Positions 1-9,337 of a stretch of 64,000 bases of DNA are shown piece after piece. A program made the translations under genes and the position numbers. The notes under the pieces were generated by a model. The model was not told the origin of the DNA. It searched no databases and saw only the letters and a list, made by a program, of their open reading frames with translations. Positions within the stretch are counted from its first letter, which is position 1; each line of letters begins with the position of its first letter. The stretch is from Cyanobium sp. FACHB-13342 (GTDB taxonomy: Bacteria > Cyanobacteriota > Cyanobacteriia > PCC-6307 > Cyanobiaceae): the NCBI RefSeq assembly GCF_014697415.1, contig NZ_JACJRT010000009.1:1-64000 (forward strand). Reading direction: 5' to 3'.

Positions 1-129
1 TTTGAAACCTTCTACACGAAGAACATTCTTCTGAATGAAGGTCTGCGTGCCTGGATGGCACCGGCTGACCAGCCGCACGAAAACTTCGTCTTCCCTGAAG
101 AGGTTCTGCCCCGTGGAAACGCCCTTTAA
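1..129 (+). CDS. psbD: Photosystem II D2 protein, C-terminal end (partial)
   Basis: The first 42 codons read in frame 1 to a TAA stop and give the classic D2 C-terminus, from [14 protein letters not shown] through the ending [13 protein letters not shown]2 is one of the two reaction-centre core subunits of photosystem II in the thylakoid membrane. The 5' part of the gene lies outside the window. The reading frame overlaps the start of psbC by 17 bases, the conserved psbDC arrangement of cyanobacteria and plastids, so the two are expected to be co-transcribed. Identification is secure although only the tail is visible. Confidence 0.97.
97..103 (+). promoter_or_regulatory. Ribosome binding site for psbC inside psbD
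   Basis: GAAGAGG lies nine bases upstream of the GTG at 113 and within the last codons of psbD. It supports the GTG as the translation start of CP43 rather than the in-frame ATG at 35, which would add 26 residues not found in the family. Confidence 0.7.
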
Positions 130-1498
130 TTCCAACCTGGTGGTCGGGGGCAAAGACCTCGACTCCACCGGTTATGCCTGGTGGGCAGGCAATGCCCGCC
201 TGATCAACCTCTCCGGTCGCCTGCTCGGCGCCCACGTCGCCCACGCTGGCCTGATGGTCTTCTGGGCCGGCGCCATGATGCTGTTCGAGGTGAGCCACTT
301 CACCTTCGACAAGCCCATGTACGAGCAGGGTCTGATCCTGTTCCCCCACGTGGCCACCCTCGGCTACGGCGTGGGTCCTGGTGGTGAGGTCGTCGACCTC
401 TATCCGTTCTTCGTGGTGGGTGTGCTGCACCTGATCAGCTCGGCCGTGCTCGGCCTGGGCGGTCTGTACCACGCCCTGCGCGGTCCTGAAGTACTGGAGA
501 ACTACTCCTCCTTCTTCTCCCAGGACTGGCGCGACAAGAACCAGATGACCAACATCATTGGTTATCACCTGATTCTTCTGGGTGTGGGCGCCCTGCTGCT
601 GGTCTTCAAGGCCATGTTCTTCGGCGGTGTCTATGACACCTGGGCACCGGGCGGTGGCGATGTGCGCATCATCACCAACCCCACCCTCAGCCCCGGCGTG
701 ATCTTCGGCTACCTCACCCGCGCCCCCTTTGGCGGCGAGGGCTGGATCATCGGGGTGAACTCGATGGAAGACATCATCGGTGGCCACATCTGGATCGGTC
801 TGATCTGCATCTTCGGTGGCATCTGGCACGCCATCACCAAGCCCTTCGGCTGGGTGCGCCGTGCCTTCATCTGGAACGGTGAGGCCTACCTGAGCTACAG
901 CCTCGGCGCCCTGAGCTTCATGAGCTTCATCGCCTCGGCCTACATCTGGTTCAACAACACCGCCTACCCCTCGGAGTTCTACGGCCCCACCAACGCCGAA
1001 GCCTCCCAGGCCCAGAGCTTCACCTTCTTGGTGCGTGACCAGCGCCTCGGCGCCAACATCGGTTCGGCCATGGGCCCCACCGGTCTGGGCAAGTACCTGA
1101 TGCGCTCGCCCACCGGCGAGATCATCTTCGGTGGTGAAACCATGCGCTTCTGGGACTTCCGCGGCCCCTGGCTGGAGCCCCTGCGCGGCCCCAACGGCCT
1201 GAGCCTCGACAAGCTCCAGAACGACATTCAGCCCTGGCAGGTGCGCCGCGCGGCTGAATACATGACCCACGCTCCCAACGCGTCCCTGAACTCCGTGGGC
1301 GGCATTATCACCGAGCCCAACTCGGTGAACTTCGTGAACATCCGCCAGTGGCTGGCGTCCACGCAGTTTGTGCTCGCCTTCTTCTTCCTGGTGGGTCACC
1401 TCTGGCATGCCGGCCGCGCCCGCGCCGCCGCTGCCGGTTTCGAGAAGGGCATCGACCGTCAGGCCGAGCCCACCCTGGCCATGCCGGATCTCGACTGA
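113..1498 (+). CDS. psbC: Photosystem II CP43 chlorophyll-binding protein
   Basis: CP43 is the inner antenna subunit of photosystem II; it binds chlorophyll a and contributes ligands to the water-oxidising Mn4CaO5 cluster. The 461-residue product begins at a GTG that overlaps psbD, giving the N-terminus [15 protein letters not shown]. Six membrane helices and the large lumenal loop are present. The loop holds [14 protein letters not shown]: Glu342 and Arg345 here correspond to the cluster residues E354 and R357 in the numbering of the longer 473-residue form, an offset of twelve. A strong terminator follows the stop codon. The in-frame ATG at 35 is inside psbD and is not a likely start. Confidence 0.98.
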
Positions 1499-1522
1499 TC
1501 CCGCGAACCGTTCGCACGATTC

Positions 1523-1550
1523 AGCCCCCACCACAGGTGGGGGCTTTTTT
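1523..1550 (+). terminator. Intrinsic terminator after psbDC
   Basis: A perfect 10-bp stem (AGCCCCCACC / GGTGGGGGCT, 1523-1532 and 1536-1545) with an ACA loop runs straight into six T residues. It sits 25 bases beyond the psbC stop and should end the psbDC transcript. Confidence 0.92.
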
Positions 1551-1602
1551 GTGCGGAGGAGCTCCAGCGTGGGTAAGTTTTCGCCAGAGCCTGTCCTCCT
1601 GG

Positions 1603-2625
1603 ATGCCATCTCTGCCACGCCCCCTGATCGGCCTGCTTTCGGCGGGCCTGCTCAGCACCAGCCTTGCCGGATCCATCAGCGGCCACGCCCAAGGGGCCAT
1701 CACCGGCCCTGCCCCCGGCGTGATCTGCGACCAGGCCGGTCCCACCTGCTATGACCGCCAGGGCCCATCGGTGGCCCTCACCCAGACCTACTTCGGCAGC
1801 ATCGCCGCCAACCGGCTCACCGCCGAGCTGCGCAACCGGCCGCTCCCCAACGACTTCCGGCTCAGCAACGGCGCCGTGTGTGACCTGCGCGTGGCAACCT
1901 GCTGGAGCGATGGCTGGCAGAAGGGCCAGCTTGCGCCCAAGCTCACCCAACAGCTGTTCGGCTCGCTGCCGCCAGCGTCCGGCGGATCCGGCAACGGCCT
2001 CCAGGGGCTTCAGGCCCCCCGGGCCGGGGTGGTGTGTGATCCCGGCGGCCAGGTCTGCTACGACCAGGCGGGCCTCTCCCTGGGTCTGACCCGGGAGTAT
2101 TTCGGCGCCTACGCCGAGCAGACGGCCCTGCGCAACCTCGGTGGCCAGGCTCCGCCTCGGCAATTCCGCCTGAGCAATGGCAGCGCCTGCGATGGGATGG
2201 CCCGCACTTGCTGGAGTGATGGCTGGAGCCGGCAGCGGGTGAATGTCGCCCTCTCCAACCAGCTCTACGGCGGAAGTGGGGGAGGAGGTGGCAGCACCCA
2301 GGCCCGACTGGGCCAGTGCAAACTCAGCCGCTGGTTCAAGACCCTGTTCAACGGCAGCTGCGAATTGCGCGAAGTTCGCAGCAACCGAGGACGTCTCCTC
2401 GAGGTGAGTCTTCAGAACGGGAACGTCTACACCATCAGTCGACCGCGCAGTGGGAGCTATCAGATCAGTGATCGCAATGGCACTTCTTGGCCCCTACAGG
2501 TGCGGGACCAGGGCGGCACAACCAGCTTCAGTTGGTCCGATCGGGTGCTCACCGTCACCCCCCAGGTGGCTCCGAGCAGCGGCCTCAGCCTGGGTCAGCT
2601 GATCGACAGTCTGCTGGGTCAGTGA
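1603..2625 (+). CDS. Secreted protein with two YcgJ-like (Fels-1) domains
   Basis: The 340-residue product begins with a signal-peptide-like segment ([17 protein letters not shown]). Two tandem cysteine-bearing repeats follow, about residues 40-125 and 145-222. Each has the pattern GVxCD...CYD, then a LTxxYFG helix, RLSNGxxCD and TCWSDGW. This matches the YcgJ/Fels-1 prophage-protein-like family, usually a single periplasmic domain. The last ~100 residues form a separate beta-rich region with Cys and many Ser/Gly. Paired cysteines suggest disulfides outside the cytoplasm. Function is unknown in the family. The ATG at 1603 is chosen because it places the hydrophobic segment at the N-terminus; there is no clear ribosome site. 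The 3' end overlaps maf on the other strand by 41 bases. Confidence 0.7.
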   Translation: MPSLPRPLIGLLSAGLLSTSLAGSISGHAQGAITGPAPGVICDQAGPTCYDRQGPSVALTQTYFGSIAANRLTAELRNRPLPNDFRLSNGAVCDLRVATCWSDGWQKGQLAPKLTQQLFGSLPPASGGSGNGLQGLQAPRAGVVCDPGGQVCYDQAGLSLGLTREYFGAYAEQTALRNLGGQAPPRQFRLSNGSACDGMARTCWSDGWSRQRVNVALSNQLYGGSGGGGGSTQARLGQCKLSRWFKTLFNGSCELREVRSNRGRLLEVSLQNGNVYTISRPRSGSYQISDRNGTSWPLQVRDQGGTTSFSWSDRVLTVTPQVAPSSGLSLGQLIDSLLGQ

Positions 2626-3178
2626 GCCAGCGCCGCAACAGCGGCAGGCTCAGGCCGATCACATTGCTAAAGCAGCCCTCGATCCGCTCCACCAGCAGCC
2701 CACCGCGCCCCTCCAGGGCAAAGCCACCGGCGCACTGGAGGGGTTCCCCACTGGCCACATAGGCGTCGATCTCGGCGTCACTGATCGGTGCAAACTGCAC
2801 CCGGGTCGCCACTACGGCGAGTCGGGGGAGCCATTCGGCCGCTGGATGGCGAGCTGGAAGGAGGCAATGGCCCGTGATCAGCTCCCCCCAGCCCCCAGCC
2901 ATGCGCCGCCAGCGGGCCTGGGCCTCGGCCGCATCGGCGGGTTTGCCGAACACCTCCCCCTCGAACATCAGCAGGGAATCACAGCCCAACACCGCGCTTT
3001 CCGCTGCAACCACGGCGGTGGCTTTGGCCTGGGCCAACTGCTGCACCAGGGTGTGGGGATCGGGGTGGCGGATGGACTCCTCATCCACACCACTCACCTG
3101 CACCCGATGGGCAATGCCCGCCTGCTCCAGCAGACGACGACGGGCTGGGGAGGCCGAAGCGAGAACAAGCATGGGCAT
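2585..3178 (-). CDS. maf: Maf family nucleotide pyrophosphatase
   Basis: Maf proteins hydrolyse non-canonical or modified nucleoside triphosphates to monophosphates and have been linked to septum arrest. The 197-residue product opens with [21 protein letters not shown], the family signature, and keeps the SGVDE and CDSLL acidic motifs and the FGKP motif around residues 30-95. The ATG at 3178 has AGGAGG ten bases upstream; a second ATG two codons later is possible. It is divergent from the next gene with only 16 bases between start codons, and its 3' end overlaps the preceding gene convergently. Confidence 0.93.
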   Translation of the reverse strand: MPMLVLASASPARRRLLEQAGIAHRVQVSGVDEESIRHPDPHTLVQQLAQAKATAVVAAESAVLGCDSLLMFEGEVFGKPADAAEAQARWRRMAGGWGELITGHCLLPARHPAAEWLPRLAVVATRVQFAPISDAEIDAYVASGEPLQCAGGFALEGRGGLLVERIEGCFSNVIGLSLPLLRRWLTDPADCRSADPG

Positions 3179-3194
3179 CAGGGAGAATCCTCCT

Positions 3195-3590
3195 ATGCAA
3201 CACCGGGCAGAAACCGCCAGCGGCCCTCCCCTCAACGACCGACGCGCCCTGAACCGGGCCGGCCAGGCCCTGCGCTGCCTTCCCTTCCGGCGGGCCTTCT
3301 ACGACGCGGTGACCGACCGGGCCCTGAGCAGCACCGGGCTCTGCAGCCGGAACGACGCCTCCAGCCTCTGCCGGGGAGCCCCCACGCCCGATCGGATTGA
3401 AGCCCACTGGATCTGGCTGATCCAACTGGGGGTGCTGCGGCGGGAGGTGGATGGCCAGGGGCTCACCGAGCGGGTGCGGCTCACGCCCATGGGCCGGGAG
3501 CTGCTGGCCCAATGGCCCGGGGAGATCCCCAACCCCAGCGGGCTCGATCGCCTGCTGCACGGGTTGCGCCGGTGGCGGCCCCGGCTGTGA
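3195..3590 (+). CDS. Conserved cyanobacterial protein, Npun_F0494-like
   Basis: This 131-residue soluble protein is rich in Arg and Leu, with a helical core ([23 protein letters not shown]) and a possible small winged-helix-like C-terminal half ([30 protein letters not shown]). The opening [11 protein letters not shown] segment resembles the cyanobacterial Npun_F0494 family, recalled from memory and not confirmed. The biochemical role is unknown. The start at 3195 is 16 bases from the divergent maf start. The stop overlaps the GTG start of cobQ (GTGA), so the two genes are probably translationally coupled. Confidence 0.72.
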   Translation: MQHRAETASGPPLNDRRALNRAGQALRCLPFRRAFYDAVTDRALSSTGLCSRNDASSLCRGAPTPDRIEAHWIWLIQLGVLRREVDGQGLTERVRLTPMGRELLAQWPGEIPNPSGLDRLLHGLRRWRPRL

Positions 3591-5110
3591 ACCCAGCCTC
3601 GCCCCCCCACCCCCTGATGGTGCTGGGCACCAGCAGCGGTGCCGGTAAGTCGCTGATGACCACCGCCCTCTGCCGGGTGCTGCGCCGCCGCGGCGAGACG
3701 CCCCTGCCCTTCAAGGGGCAGAACATGAGCAACAACGCCTGGGTGGACCAGACCGGCGGCGAAATGGCCTACTCCCAGGCGCTCCAGGCCTGGGCCGCCG
3801 GCCTGGAGCCCCACCACACCATGAACCCCGTGCTGCTCAAGCCCCAGGGCGACTCCACCAGTGAGGTGATCCACCTGGGCCAGTCGGTGGGCCAATGCCG
3901 CGCCGAGCACTACTACCGCGACTGGTTCCGCCCCGGCTGGGCCGCCATCCGCGCCGGGCTCAGCGAGCTGCAGGCAGCCCATCCCGGCGGAAGGCTGGTG
4001 CTGGAGGGGGCGGGCAGTCCGGTGGAGGTGAACCTGCAGCCGCGCGACCTCACCAACCTGCGGCTGGCCCAATATCTGCGGGCCCGCTGCATCCTGGTGG
4101 CCGACATCGAGCGCGGCGGCGTGTTCGCCCAGCTGGTGGGCACCCTGGCCCTGCTGCGGCCTGTGGAGCGCCCCCTGATCCGCGGCCTGCTGATCAACCG
4201 CTTCCGCGGCCGCCGCGAGCTCTTCGATGAAGGCCGGCGCTGGCTGGAAGCCCACACCGGCATCCCTGTGCTGGGGGTGATGCCCTGGCTCGATGAACTG
4301 TTTCCGCCGGAAGACTCCCTCGATCTGCTGGAGCGCCGCGGCCGCAAACGGGACGCTGCACTGGAGATCGTCGTGCTGAAGCTGCCGTCGCTGAGCAACT
4401 TCTCCGACCTCGATCCCCTGGAGGCCGAACCCAGCGTCCAGCTGCGCTGGCTGGCGCCGGGGGAGCCGCTGGGGGCCCCCGATGCGGTGATCGTGCCGGG
4501 CAGCAAGCAGACCCTGCGCGACCTGGCATCCCTGCAGCGCTCCGGCCTGGGGGAGGCGCTGCGCGCCTACGCCAGCGATGGCGGCCAGGTGTTCGGCATC
4601 TGCGGCGGCCTGCAACTGCTGGGTCGCCAGCTGCGGGATCCGGACGGCCTGGAGGGCGGCGACTCCAGCACCCCCGCGGGTGGGCCCGTGCCGGGCCTCG
4701 ACCTGCTGCCGCTGCACACCTGCTTCGGTGGCTCCAAAGCCCTGCGCCAGCGGAGCAGCCAGGCACTCTGGCCTGGCCAGGGCCTCAGCCTGGAGGGCTT
4801 CGAGCTGCACCGCGGCATCAGCACCCCTGTGGAGGCCAGCGGCCTGCAGCCCCTGGCGAGCGACCCGGACCTGGGCCATTGGCAGCCTTACGGCACGCAG
4901 GGCGGCGTGGTGGCCGGCACCTATCTGCATGGGGTGTTTGAAAGCGGTCCCTGGCGTCGCCGCTGGCTCAACCAGCTGCGCCAGCGCCGCGGCCTGCCGC
5001 CACTGCCGGAAGATCAACCCCACCACAGTCGCCAGCGGGATGCCCTGCTGGAGCGGCTGGCCGATGCCTTTGAGGCCCATGTGAACCTCGAGCCCCTGCT
5101 GGCAGCCTGA
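3587..5110 (+). CDS. cobQ: Cobyric acid synthase (glutamine-hydrolysing)
   Basis: CobQ/CbiP amidates four side-chain carboxylates of adenosyl-cobyrinic acid a,c-diamide using glutamine and ATP, in cobalamin (pseudocobalamin) synthesis. The 507-residue protein has an N-terminal dethiobiotin-synthetase-like ATPase domain with P-loop GTSSGAGKS near residue 15 and [10 protein letters not shown], and a C-terminal triad glutaminase domain with nucleophile Cys339 in [11 protein letters not shown] and His448 in GTYLHGVFE. The GTG start at 3587 overlaps the preceding stop and gives the usual family length; a longer reading from 3512 is not family-like. A small ferredoxin gene follows 11 bases downstream. 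Confidence 0.96.
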   Translation: MNPASPPHPLMVLGTSSGAGKSLMTTALCRVLRRRGETPLPFKGQNMSNNAWVDQTGGEMAYSQALQAWAAGLEPHHTMNPVLLKPQGDSTSEVIHLGQSVGQCRAEHYYRDWFRPGWAAIRAGLSELQAAHPGGRLVLEGAGSPVEVNLQPRDLTNLRLAQYLRARCILVADIERGGVFAQLVGTLALLRPVERPLIRGLLINRFRGRRELFDEGRRWLEAHTGIPVLGVMPWLDELFPPEDSLDLLERRGRKRDAALEIVVLKLPSLSNFSDLDPLEAEPSVQLRWLAPGEPLGAPDAVIVPGSKQTLRDLASLQRSGLGEALRAYASDGGQVFGICGGLQLLGRQLRDPDGLEGGDSSTPAGGPVPGLDLLPLHTCFGGSKALRQRSSQALWPGQGLSLEGFELHRGISTPVEASGLQPLASDPDLGHWQPYGTQGGVVAGTYLHGVFESGPWRRRWLNQLRQRRGLPPLPEDQPHHSRQRDALLERLADAFEAHVNLEPLLAA

Positions 5111-5121
5111 CCGATCCGCCC

Positions 5122-5367
5122 ATGGCCGCCACCCCCGTCACCATCCACTGGCCCAACGGCCACACCAGCCAGTGCCAGGCCGGGTGCGACTGGCTGCTGG
5201 CCGCCCGGACGGCGGGGGTCACCATCCCCACCGGCTGCCTGGGGGGCAGCTGCGGCGCCTGCGAAATCGAGGTGAACGGCCAGGTGGTGCGGGCCTGCAT
5301 CGCCACCGTTCCGGCCAGCCGCAGCGGAGCGCTCAACGTGGACCTGGCCAGCGACCCCTACTGGTGA
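5122..5367 (+). CDS. Small [2Fe-2S] ferredoxin
   Basis: The 81-residue protein carries a plant-type [2Fe-2S] cluster motif: Cys in [17 protein letters not shown] (C-x4-C-x2-C) and a fourth Cys in VVRACIATV. It is shorter than photosynthetic ferredoxin PetF and lacks that protein's conserved acidic ends, so it is probably a specialised electron carrier. It lies 11 bases after cobQ and may share its transcript; whether it serves corrin synthesis is a guess from position. Its 3' end overlaps mnmA convergently by 10 bases. Confidence 0.9.
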   Translation: MAATPVTIHWPNGHTSQCQAGCDWLLAARTAGVTIPTGCLGGSCGACEIEVNGQVVRACIATVPASRSGALNVDLASDPYW

Positions 5368-6572
5368 GATCCCGTGGCTGGGGCGGCCTGGATCAGTCCG
5401 CCGCCCAGCAGCACCTCACCGTCGTAGAACACCGCCGCCTGGGCCGGTGTGATCGAGAACTGCTCCTCGGCAAAGGTCAGCTGAACCCGGTGGGGCCGCT
5501 GGGCCGCCCGGTCCGCATCGGTGGCAGGTAGGGGAGTGAGCAGGGCTCGCTCGGGGGCGCTGCGGTAGCGCACCTGCACCGCCACCTCGATCGGGCCCTC
5601 GGGGGGCGGCACCGAGACCCAATTGACGGCGCCCACCACGGCCCCGGCCCGGGCAGCCTCGGCTCTGGGCGCCACCACCACCTGGTTCATGGCGCCGTCC
5701 AGCCGCACCACGTGCAACGGCTCGGACCAGGACACCCCCAACCCTTTGCGCTGGCCGATGGTGAAGTGCTCGATGCCGTCGTGCTCTCCCACGACCGTGC
5801 CATCCACCAGCACAATCTCGCCGGGGCGAGGCGGCAAATAGGCATCCAGGAAGGCCTTCATTGAGCCGTGGTGATCCGCCAGGCAGAGGTCCTGGCTTTC
5901 CGGCTTCTGGGCCGTACGCAGGCCATGGCGCTCCGCCTCGAGGCGGGTGTCGGCCTTGGTCAGCTCCCCGAGGGGAAACACCAGCCGGCCCAGGGCCTCC
6001 TGCGGCAGGTCGTAGAGGAAATAGCTCTGATCTTTCTGGCTATCGAGGCCCCGCAACAGCTGGTGGCGGCCGTTGTTGCTCACGGCCCCATGGCGCACCC
6101 GGGCGTAGTGGCCTGTGGCCAGACGACCGATACCCCGCTCTGTCTCTGCCCACTGCAACATCGGACCAAACTTCACCTCCCGGTTGCAGCGGGAACACGG
6201 CAACGGCGTCACCCCAGCGGCGTAACCCTCCACCAGAAAATCGACAATCTGGGCCTGGAAGTGCTCGCGAAAATCCACCACGTGGTGGGGCACGCCCAAC
6301 TGCTCACAGATGGCGGCGGCGTCCACCAATCCTTCGGCGCAGCAGGCGCCCTTGCCGCTCATCAGCCAGAGGGTGAGCCCCTCCACCTGCCAGCCCGCTT
6401 CCACCAGCAGGGCCGCCGTCAGGGAGCTGTCGACCCCACCGGAGAGGCCCACGGCCACGCGGTGCTCTCCGGGCCAGGTGCGCAACCGATCCAGGGCCGC
6501 CAGGCCGGCCGGAGTGCAAGGCGACCCGGGGCTGCCTGAGGTGGCAACGGAACTGGACAACAGGGCAGACAA
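5358..6572 (-). CDS. mnmA: tRNA-uridine 2-sulfurtransferase MnmA
   Basis: MnmA thiolates the wobble uridine (s2U34) of tRNA-Lys, -Glu and -Gln. The 404-residue protein has the PP-loop motif SGGVDSS at residues 44-50, the first catalytic Cys126 in PCSRCN and the second Cys230 in SQDLCL, so both residues of the persulfide relay are present. The C-terminal beta-barrel ([13 protein letters not shown] onward) is intact. The first start codon is TTG at 6572; the ~35 residues before the conserved core are unusually Ser/Pro-rich, so a later start is possible. Divergent from the next gene. Confidence 0.95.
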   Translation of the reverse strand: MSALLSSSVATSGSPGSPCTPAGLAALDRLRTWPGEHRVAVGLSGGVDSSLTAALLVEAGWQVEGLTLWLMSGKGACCAEGLVDAAAICEQLGVPHHVVDFREHFQAQIVDFLVEGYAAGVTPLPCSRCNREVKFGPMLQWAETERGIGRLATGHYARVRHGAVSNNGRHQLLRGLDSQKDQSYFLYDLPQEALGRLVFPLGELTKADTRLEAERHGLRTAQKPESQDLCLADHHGSMKAFLDAYLPPRPGEIVLVDGTVVGEHDGIEHFTIGQRKGLGVSWSEPLHVVRLDGAMNQVVVAPRAEAARAGAVVGAVNWVSVPPPEGPIEVAVQVRYRSAPERALLTPLPATDADRAAQRPHRVQLTFAEEQFSITPAQAAVFYDGEVLLGGGLIQAAPATGSHQ

Positions 6573-6616
6573 CGGTCAGATCTCTCCCATCATGAAACCC
6601 AGTTGCCGAAACAGGG

Positions 6617-8242
6617 TTGGTGCACCCAGCCGCATTGCCCGCCTGGCCCGAGCGGGATAGCCGCCATCTGCTGGTGAGCAGCGCCCAGATGGCAGCCCTG
6701 GAGGAGCAGCTGTTCGCCAGTGGCCTGCCGGTGGAGGCCCTGATGGAGAAAGCCGCCCTGGCGGTTACCCGCCGGCTGCTGGAGCAGCACGGCGCATGGC
6801 TGGCGCAGCATGGGGCCCTGGTGCTGGTGGGCCCGGGCCACAACGGCGGCGATGGGCTGGTGATCGCGCGGGAACTGCACCTGGCCGGGGTGGCCACTGC
6901 GATCTGGAGCCCCTTCGACAACCACAAACCACTCACCGCCACCCACCTGCGCCACGCCCTCTGGCTGGGGATCCCCCGGTTGCACCAGCCACCTGCAGCC
7001 CATGGCCCGGAACTCTGGATTGATGCCCTGCTCGGCATCGGGCAACGGCGGGCACCCGATGCGGCACTCGAAGCCCTGCTCGAGGCGCGCCAGCAACGGC
7101 GGCCCGGAGCCCTCGTGGCCGTGGATGTGCCCACGGGCCTCTGTGCCGACAGCGGCCGACCCACCGGCACGGTGAGCGCCCAGGCCAGCACGACCTACGC
7201 CATTGGCCTGGTCAAGATCGGGCTGGTGCAGGACCCTGCCCTGGCTGCCGTGGGCGCCCTGGAGTGGATCGATCTGGGCCTGCCGAGAAGCCTGCTGGAG
7301 ACCCTGCCAAAGGCCACCGTGCTGGGGCTGGGCCAGCGGGATCTGGCCGATCGGCCCCGCCCTGCCCTGGATCCGGCCGCCAGCAAATACCAGCGTGGTC
7401 GGCTGCTGGTGGTGGCGGGCAGTGAGGCCTACCGGGGGGCGGCCAGCCTGGTGCTGGCGGGGGCCACCAGCAGCGGCTGCGGCAGCCTGCGAGCTGCTTT
7501 GCCAGCTGGCCTGGCCAGCAGCCTCTGGCAGCAGCACCCCCATGTGGTGGTGAGCCAGACCCTGGCCTGCCACCACCACGGCAGCCTGCGCCTCGACCCC
7601 CTCCTCGACCTCGATCCCCGGCGCCTTGATGCCCTGCTGATCGGTCCGGGCATCGGCCCCCTGGCACCCCCCGTTCCCCAGACAGGACCGGGGGAAGCGG
7701 ATGGCTGGCAGAGCCTGCTGACCTGGCCGGGACTGCTGGTGCTGGATGCCGACGGCCTCAACCGGCTGGCCGGACCCGTGGCCCAGAGCCTCGGCCTGAG
7801 CGCCGGGGCCTGGCTCCAGCAACGGCTGGGCCCCACCTGGATCACCCCCCACCCCGGGGAATTTGCCCGCCTCTTTCCCGAGCTGGCACACCGGGGCCAC
7901 GACGCCGCCACGGCCCCGGACGCTGCCGCCGCCGCCGCCCGCTTGAGCGGCGCCTCCGTGCTGCTCAAGGGAGCCCGCAGCGTGGTGGCCGCGCCCGATG
8001 GACGCCGCTGGCAACTGCTGGAGGCCGCCCCCAGCAGCGCCCGGGCTGGCCTGGGGGATGTGCTGGCTGGCCATGCCGCCGGACTGGGCGCGATGGCGAT
8101 GGCCGTCACCGGGGATGCCGATGCCAGTTGGCTGGCCGCTGCCGGCCTGGCCCACGCCCAGGCCGGGCTTCAGCTCGGCACAGGAGGACATGGCGCAGCC
8201 AGCCCCATGGCAGTGGCGCAACAACTCGCCAAATTGTGTTGA
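6617..8242 (+). CDS. nnr: Bifunctional NAD(P)H-hydrate epimerase / ADP-dependent dehydratase
   Basis: The 541-residue protein repairs hydrated NADH and NADPH. The N-terminal YjeF_N domain (about residues 15-215) epimerises the R and S hydrates and contains GPGHNGGDGLVIAR and VDVPTGL. The C-terminal ribokinase-like domain dehydrates S-NAD(P)HX and contains KYQRGRLLVVAGS, LIGPGIG, ITPHPGEFARL and the ADP-binding stretch ARAGLGDVLAG. The start is TTG at 6617 or the adjoining GTG at 6620; no ATG is available before the conserved core. It is divergent from mnmA with a 44-base gap. Confidence 0.94.
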   Translation: MVHPAALPAWPERDSRHLLVSSAQMAALEEQLFASGLPVEALMEKAALAVTRRLLEQHGAWLAQHGALVLVGPGHNGGDGLVIARELHLAGVATAIWSPFDNHKPLTATHLRHALWLGIPRLHQPPAAHGPELWIDALLGIGQRRAPDAALEALLEARQQRRPGALVAVDVPTGLCADSGRPTGTVSAQASTTYAIGLVKIGLVQDPALAAVGALEWIDLGLPRSLLETLPKATVLGLGQRDLADRPRPALDPAASKYQRGRLLVVAGSEAYRGAASLVLAGATSSGCGSLRAALPAGLASSLWQQHPHVVVSQTLACHHHGSLRLDPLLDLDPRRLDALLIGPGIGPLAPPVPQTGPGEADGWQSLLTWPGLLVLDADGLNRLAGPVAQSLGLSAGAWLQQRLGPTWITPHPGEFARLFPELAHRGHDAATAPDAAAAAARLSGASVLLKGARSVVAAPDGRRWQLLEAAPSSARAGLGDVLAGHAAGLGAMAMAVTGDADASWLAAAGLAHAQAGLQLGTGGHGAASPMAVAQQLAKLC

Positions 8243-8373
8243 TCAGCACACCGAACACCACCCACTGTTGCGCAGCTTTGTGTTGTTTTGCAATTGAAAG
8301 CTAAAGGGTTGCTGAAAACACACTCTCACGGCTGAATTTGCATCGATAGTCGTCTTCTCCCAAAAGCGATCCG
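8243..8373 (+). promoter_or_regulatory. AT-richer leader of the sigma factor gene
   Basis: The 131 bases before the sigma gene are clearly lower in G+C than the surroundings, with TTGTGTTGTTTTGCAATTG around 8280-8297. They probably hold its promoter and 5' leader. No convincing -35/-10 pair or operator can be fixed by eye. Confidence 0.45.
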
Positions 8374-9300
8374 ATGACATCCTCTCCGCTGCGGGCCAGT
8401 GAAAGCAGTCGCCGGCGAAGTAGCGACCCCATCACTTGGTATCTGGCCACCATCGGCCGGGAACCCCTGCTCACGCCCGCGGAGGAGATCGAACTGGGCA
8501 ACCAGGTGCAAACGATGATGCGCCTGATTGAGGAAGGGGATCGGGAGTACTCCGATCTCGAGAAAAAGCTGCTGCGCATCGGCAAGCGCTCCAAGCAGCG
8601 CATGATGAAAGCCAATCTCCGCTTGGTGGTGAGCGTTGCGAAAAAGTATCAAGGCAAAGGTTTGGAACTCCTGGATCTGATCCAGGAGGGATCTCTGGGA
8701 TTGGAACGGGCCGTTGAGAAATTTGATCCCACCCGCGGTTATAAGTTTTCGACCTACGCCTTCTGGTGGATTCGCCAGAGCATGACCCGGGCCATTGCCT
8801 GCCAGTCCCGCACCATCCGCTTGCCCGTTCACCTGAGTGAACGGCTCACCGCCATCCGCAAAGTGAGCCTGGATCTGGCCCACAAGCTCGGTGCCATGCC
8901 CAGCCGGCAGGAAATCGCCGAAGCGATGGCCATGCCGATCGACGAACTCGATGGGCTCCTGCGCCAGGCCCTCACCACCTCGAGCCTCGATGCACCGGTG
9001 AATGGCGATGAAGGCCGCAGCTTCCTGGGCGACCTGATCGCCGATTCCTCCGAGGAAGAGCCCCTCGATCGGGTGGAGCGGGGCATTCATCAGGAACAAC
9101 TGGGCCGCTGGTTGAGCCATCTGAGCGACCAGGAACGCCAGGTGCTGCACCTGCGTTTTGGACTGGAAGGCGAAGAGCGGCACACCCTGGCTGAAATTGG
9201 CCGCCAGCTGGATGTCTCCCGGGAACGGGTTCGCCAGGTGGAGCTGAAGGCCCTGCGCAAGTTGCGCAACCTCACCCGCCGCACACCCACCAATCTCTGA
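8374..9300 (+). CDS. Group 2 RNA polymerase sigma factor (RpoD-like)
   Basis: The 308-residue protein is a sigma-70 family member without the long N-terminal region 1.1 of the principal sigma. Region 1.2 is DPITWYLATIGREPLLTPAEE, region 2 contains NLRLVVSVAKKYQGKGLELLDLIQEG and the -10 recognition helix FSTYAFWWIRQSMTRAI, region 3 follows, and region 4 has the helix-turn-helix LAEIGRQLDVSRERVRQVE. Cyanobacteria carry several such group 2 factors (SigB to SigE types) that respond to stress, light or nutrients; which one this is cannot be told by eye. It has its own AT-richer upstream region and is probably transcribed alone. Confidence 0.93.
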   Translation: MTSSPLRASESSRRRSSDPITWYLATIGREPLLTPAEEIELGNQVQTMMRLIEEGDREYSDLEKKLLRIGKRSKQRMMKANLRLVVSVAKKYQGKGLELLDLIQEGSLGLERAVEKFDPTRGYKFSTYAFWWIRQSMTRAIACQSRTIRLPVHLSERLTAIRKVSLDLAHKLGAMPSRQEIAEAMAMPIDELDGLLRQALTTSSLDAPVNGDEGRSFLGDLIADSSEEEPLDRVERGIHQEQLGRWLSHLSDQERQVLHLRFGLEGEERHTLAEIGRQLDVSRERVRQVELKALRKLRNLTRRTPTNL

Positions 9301-9337
9301 ATCCCATCCCTGATGGGTTGTCGCTGAGGAGTCGGCT

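Noticed and set aside
35-112. ATG at 35 as the CP43 start
   Set aside because: It would add 26 residues that are really out-of-frame psbD sequence; the GTG at 113 with its ribosome site gives the family N-terminus.
3299-5080. A 593-codon open frame on the minus strand across cobQ
   Set aside because: It is antisense to cobQ, whose catalytic motifs and length are complete, and the translation is repetitive in Gln, Ala and Gly.
8280-8297. TTGCAATTG-like segment as a -35/-10 promoter
   Set aside because: The region is AT-rich, but no correctly spaced pair of boxes is convincing; only the leader as a whole was annotated.
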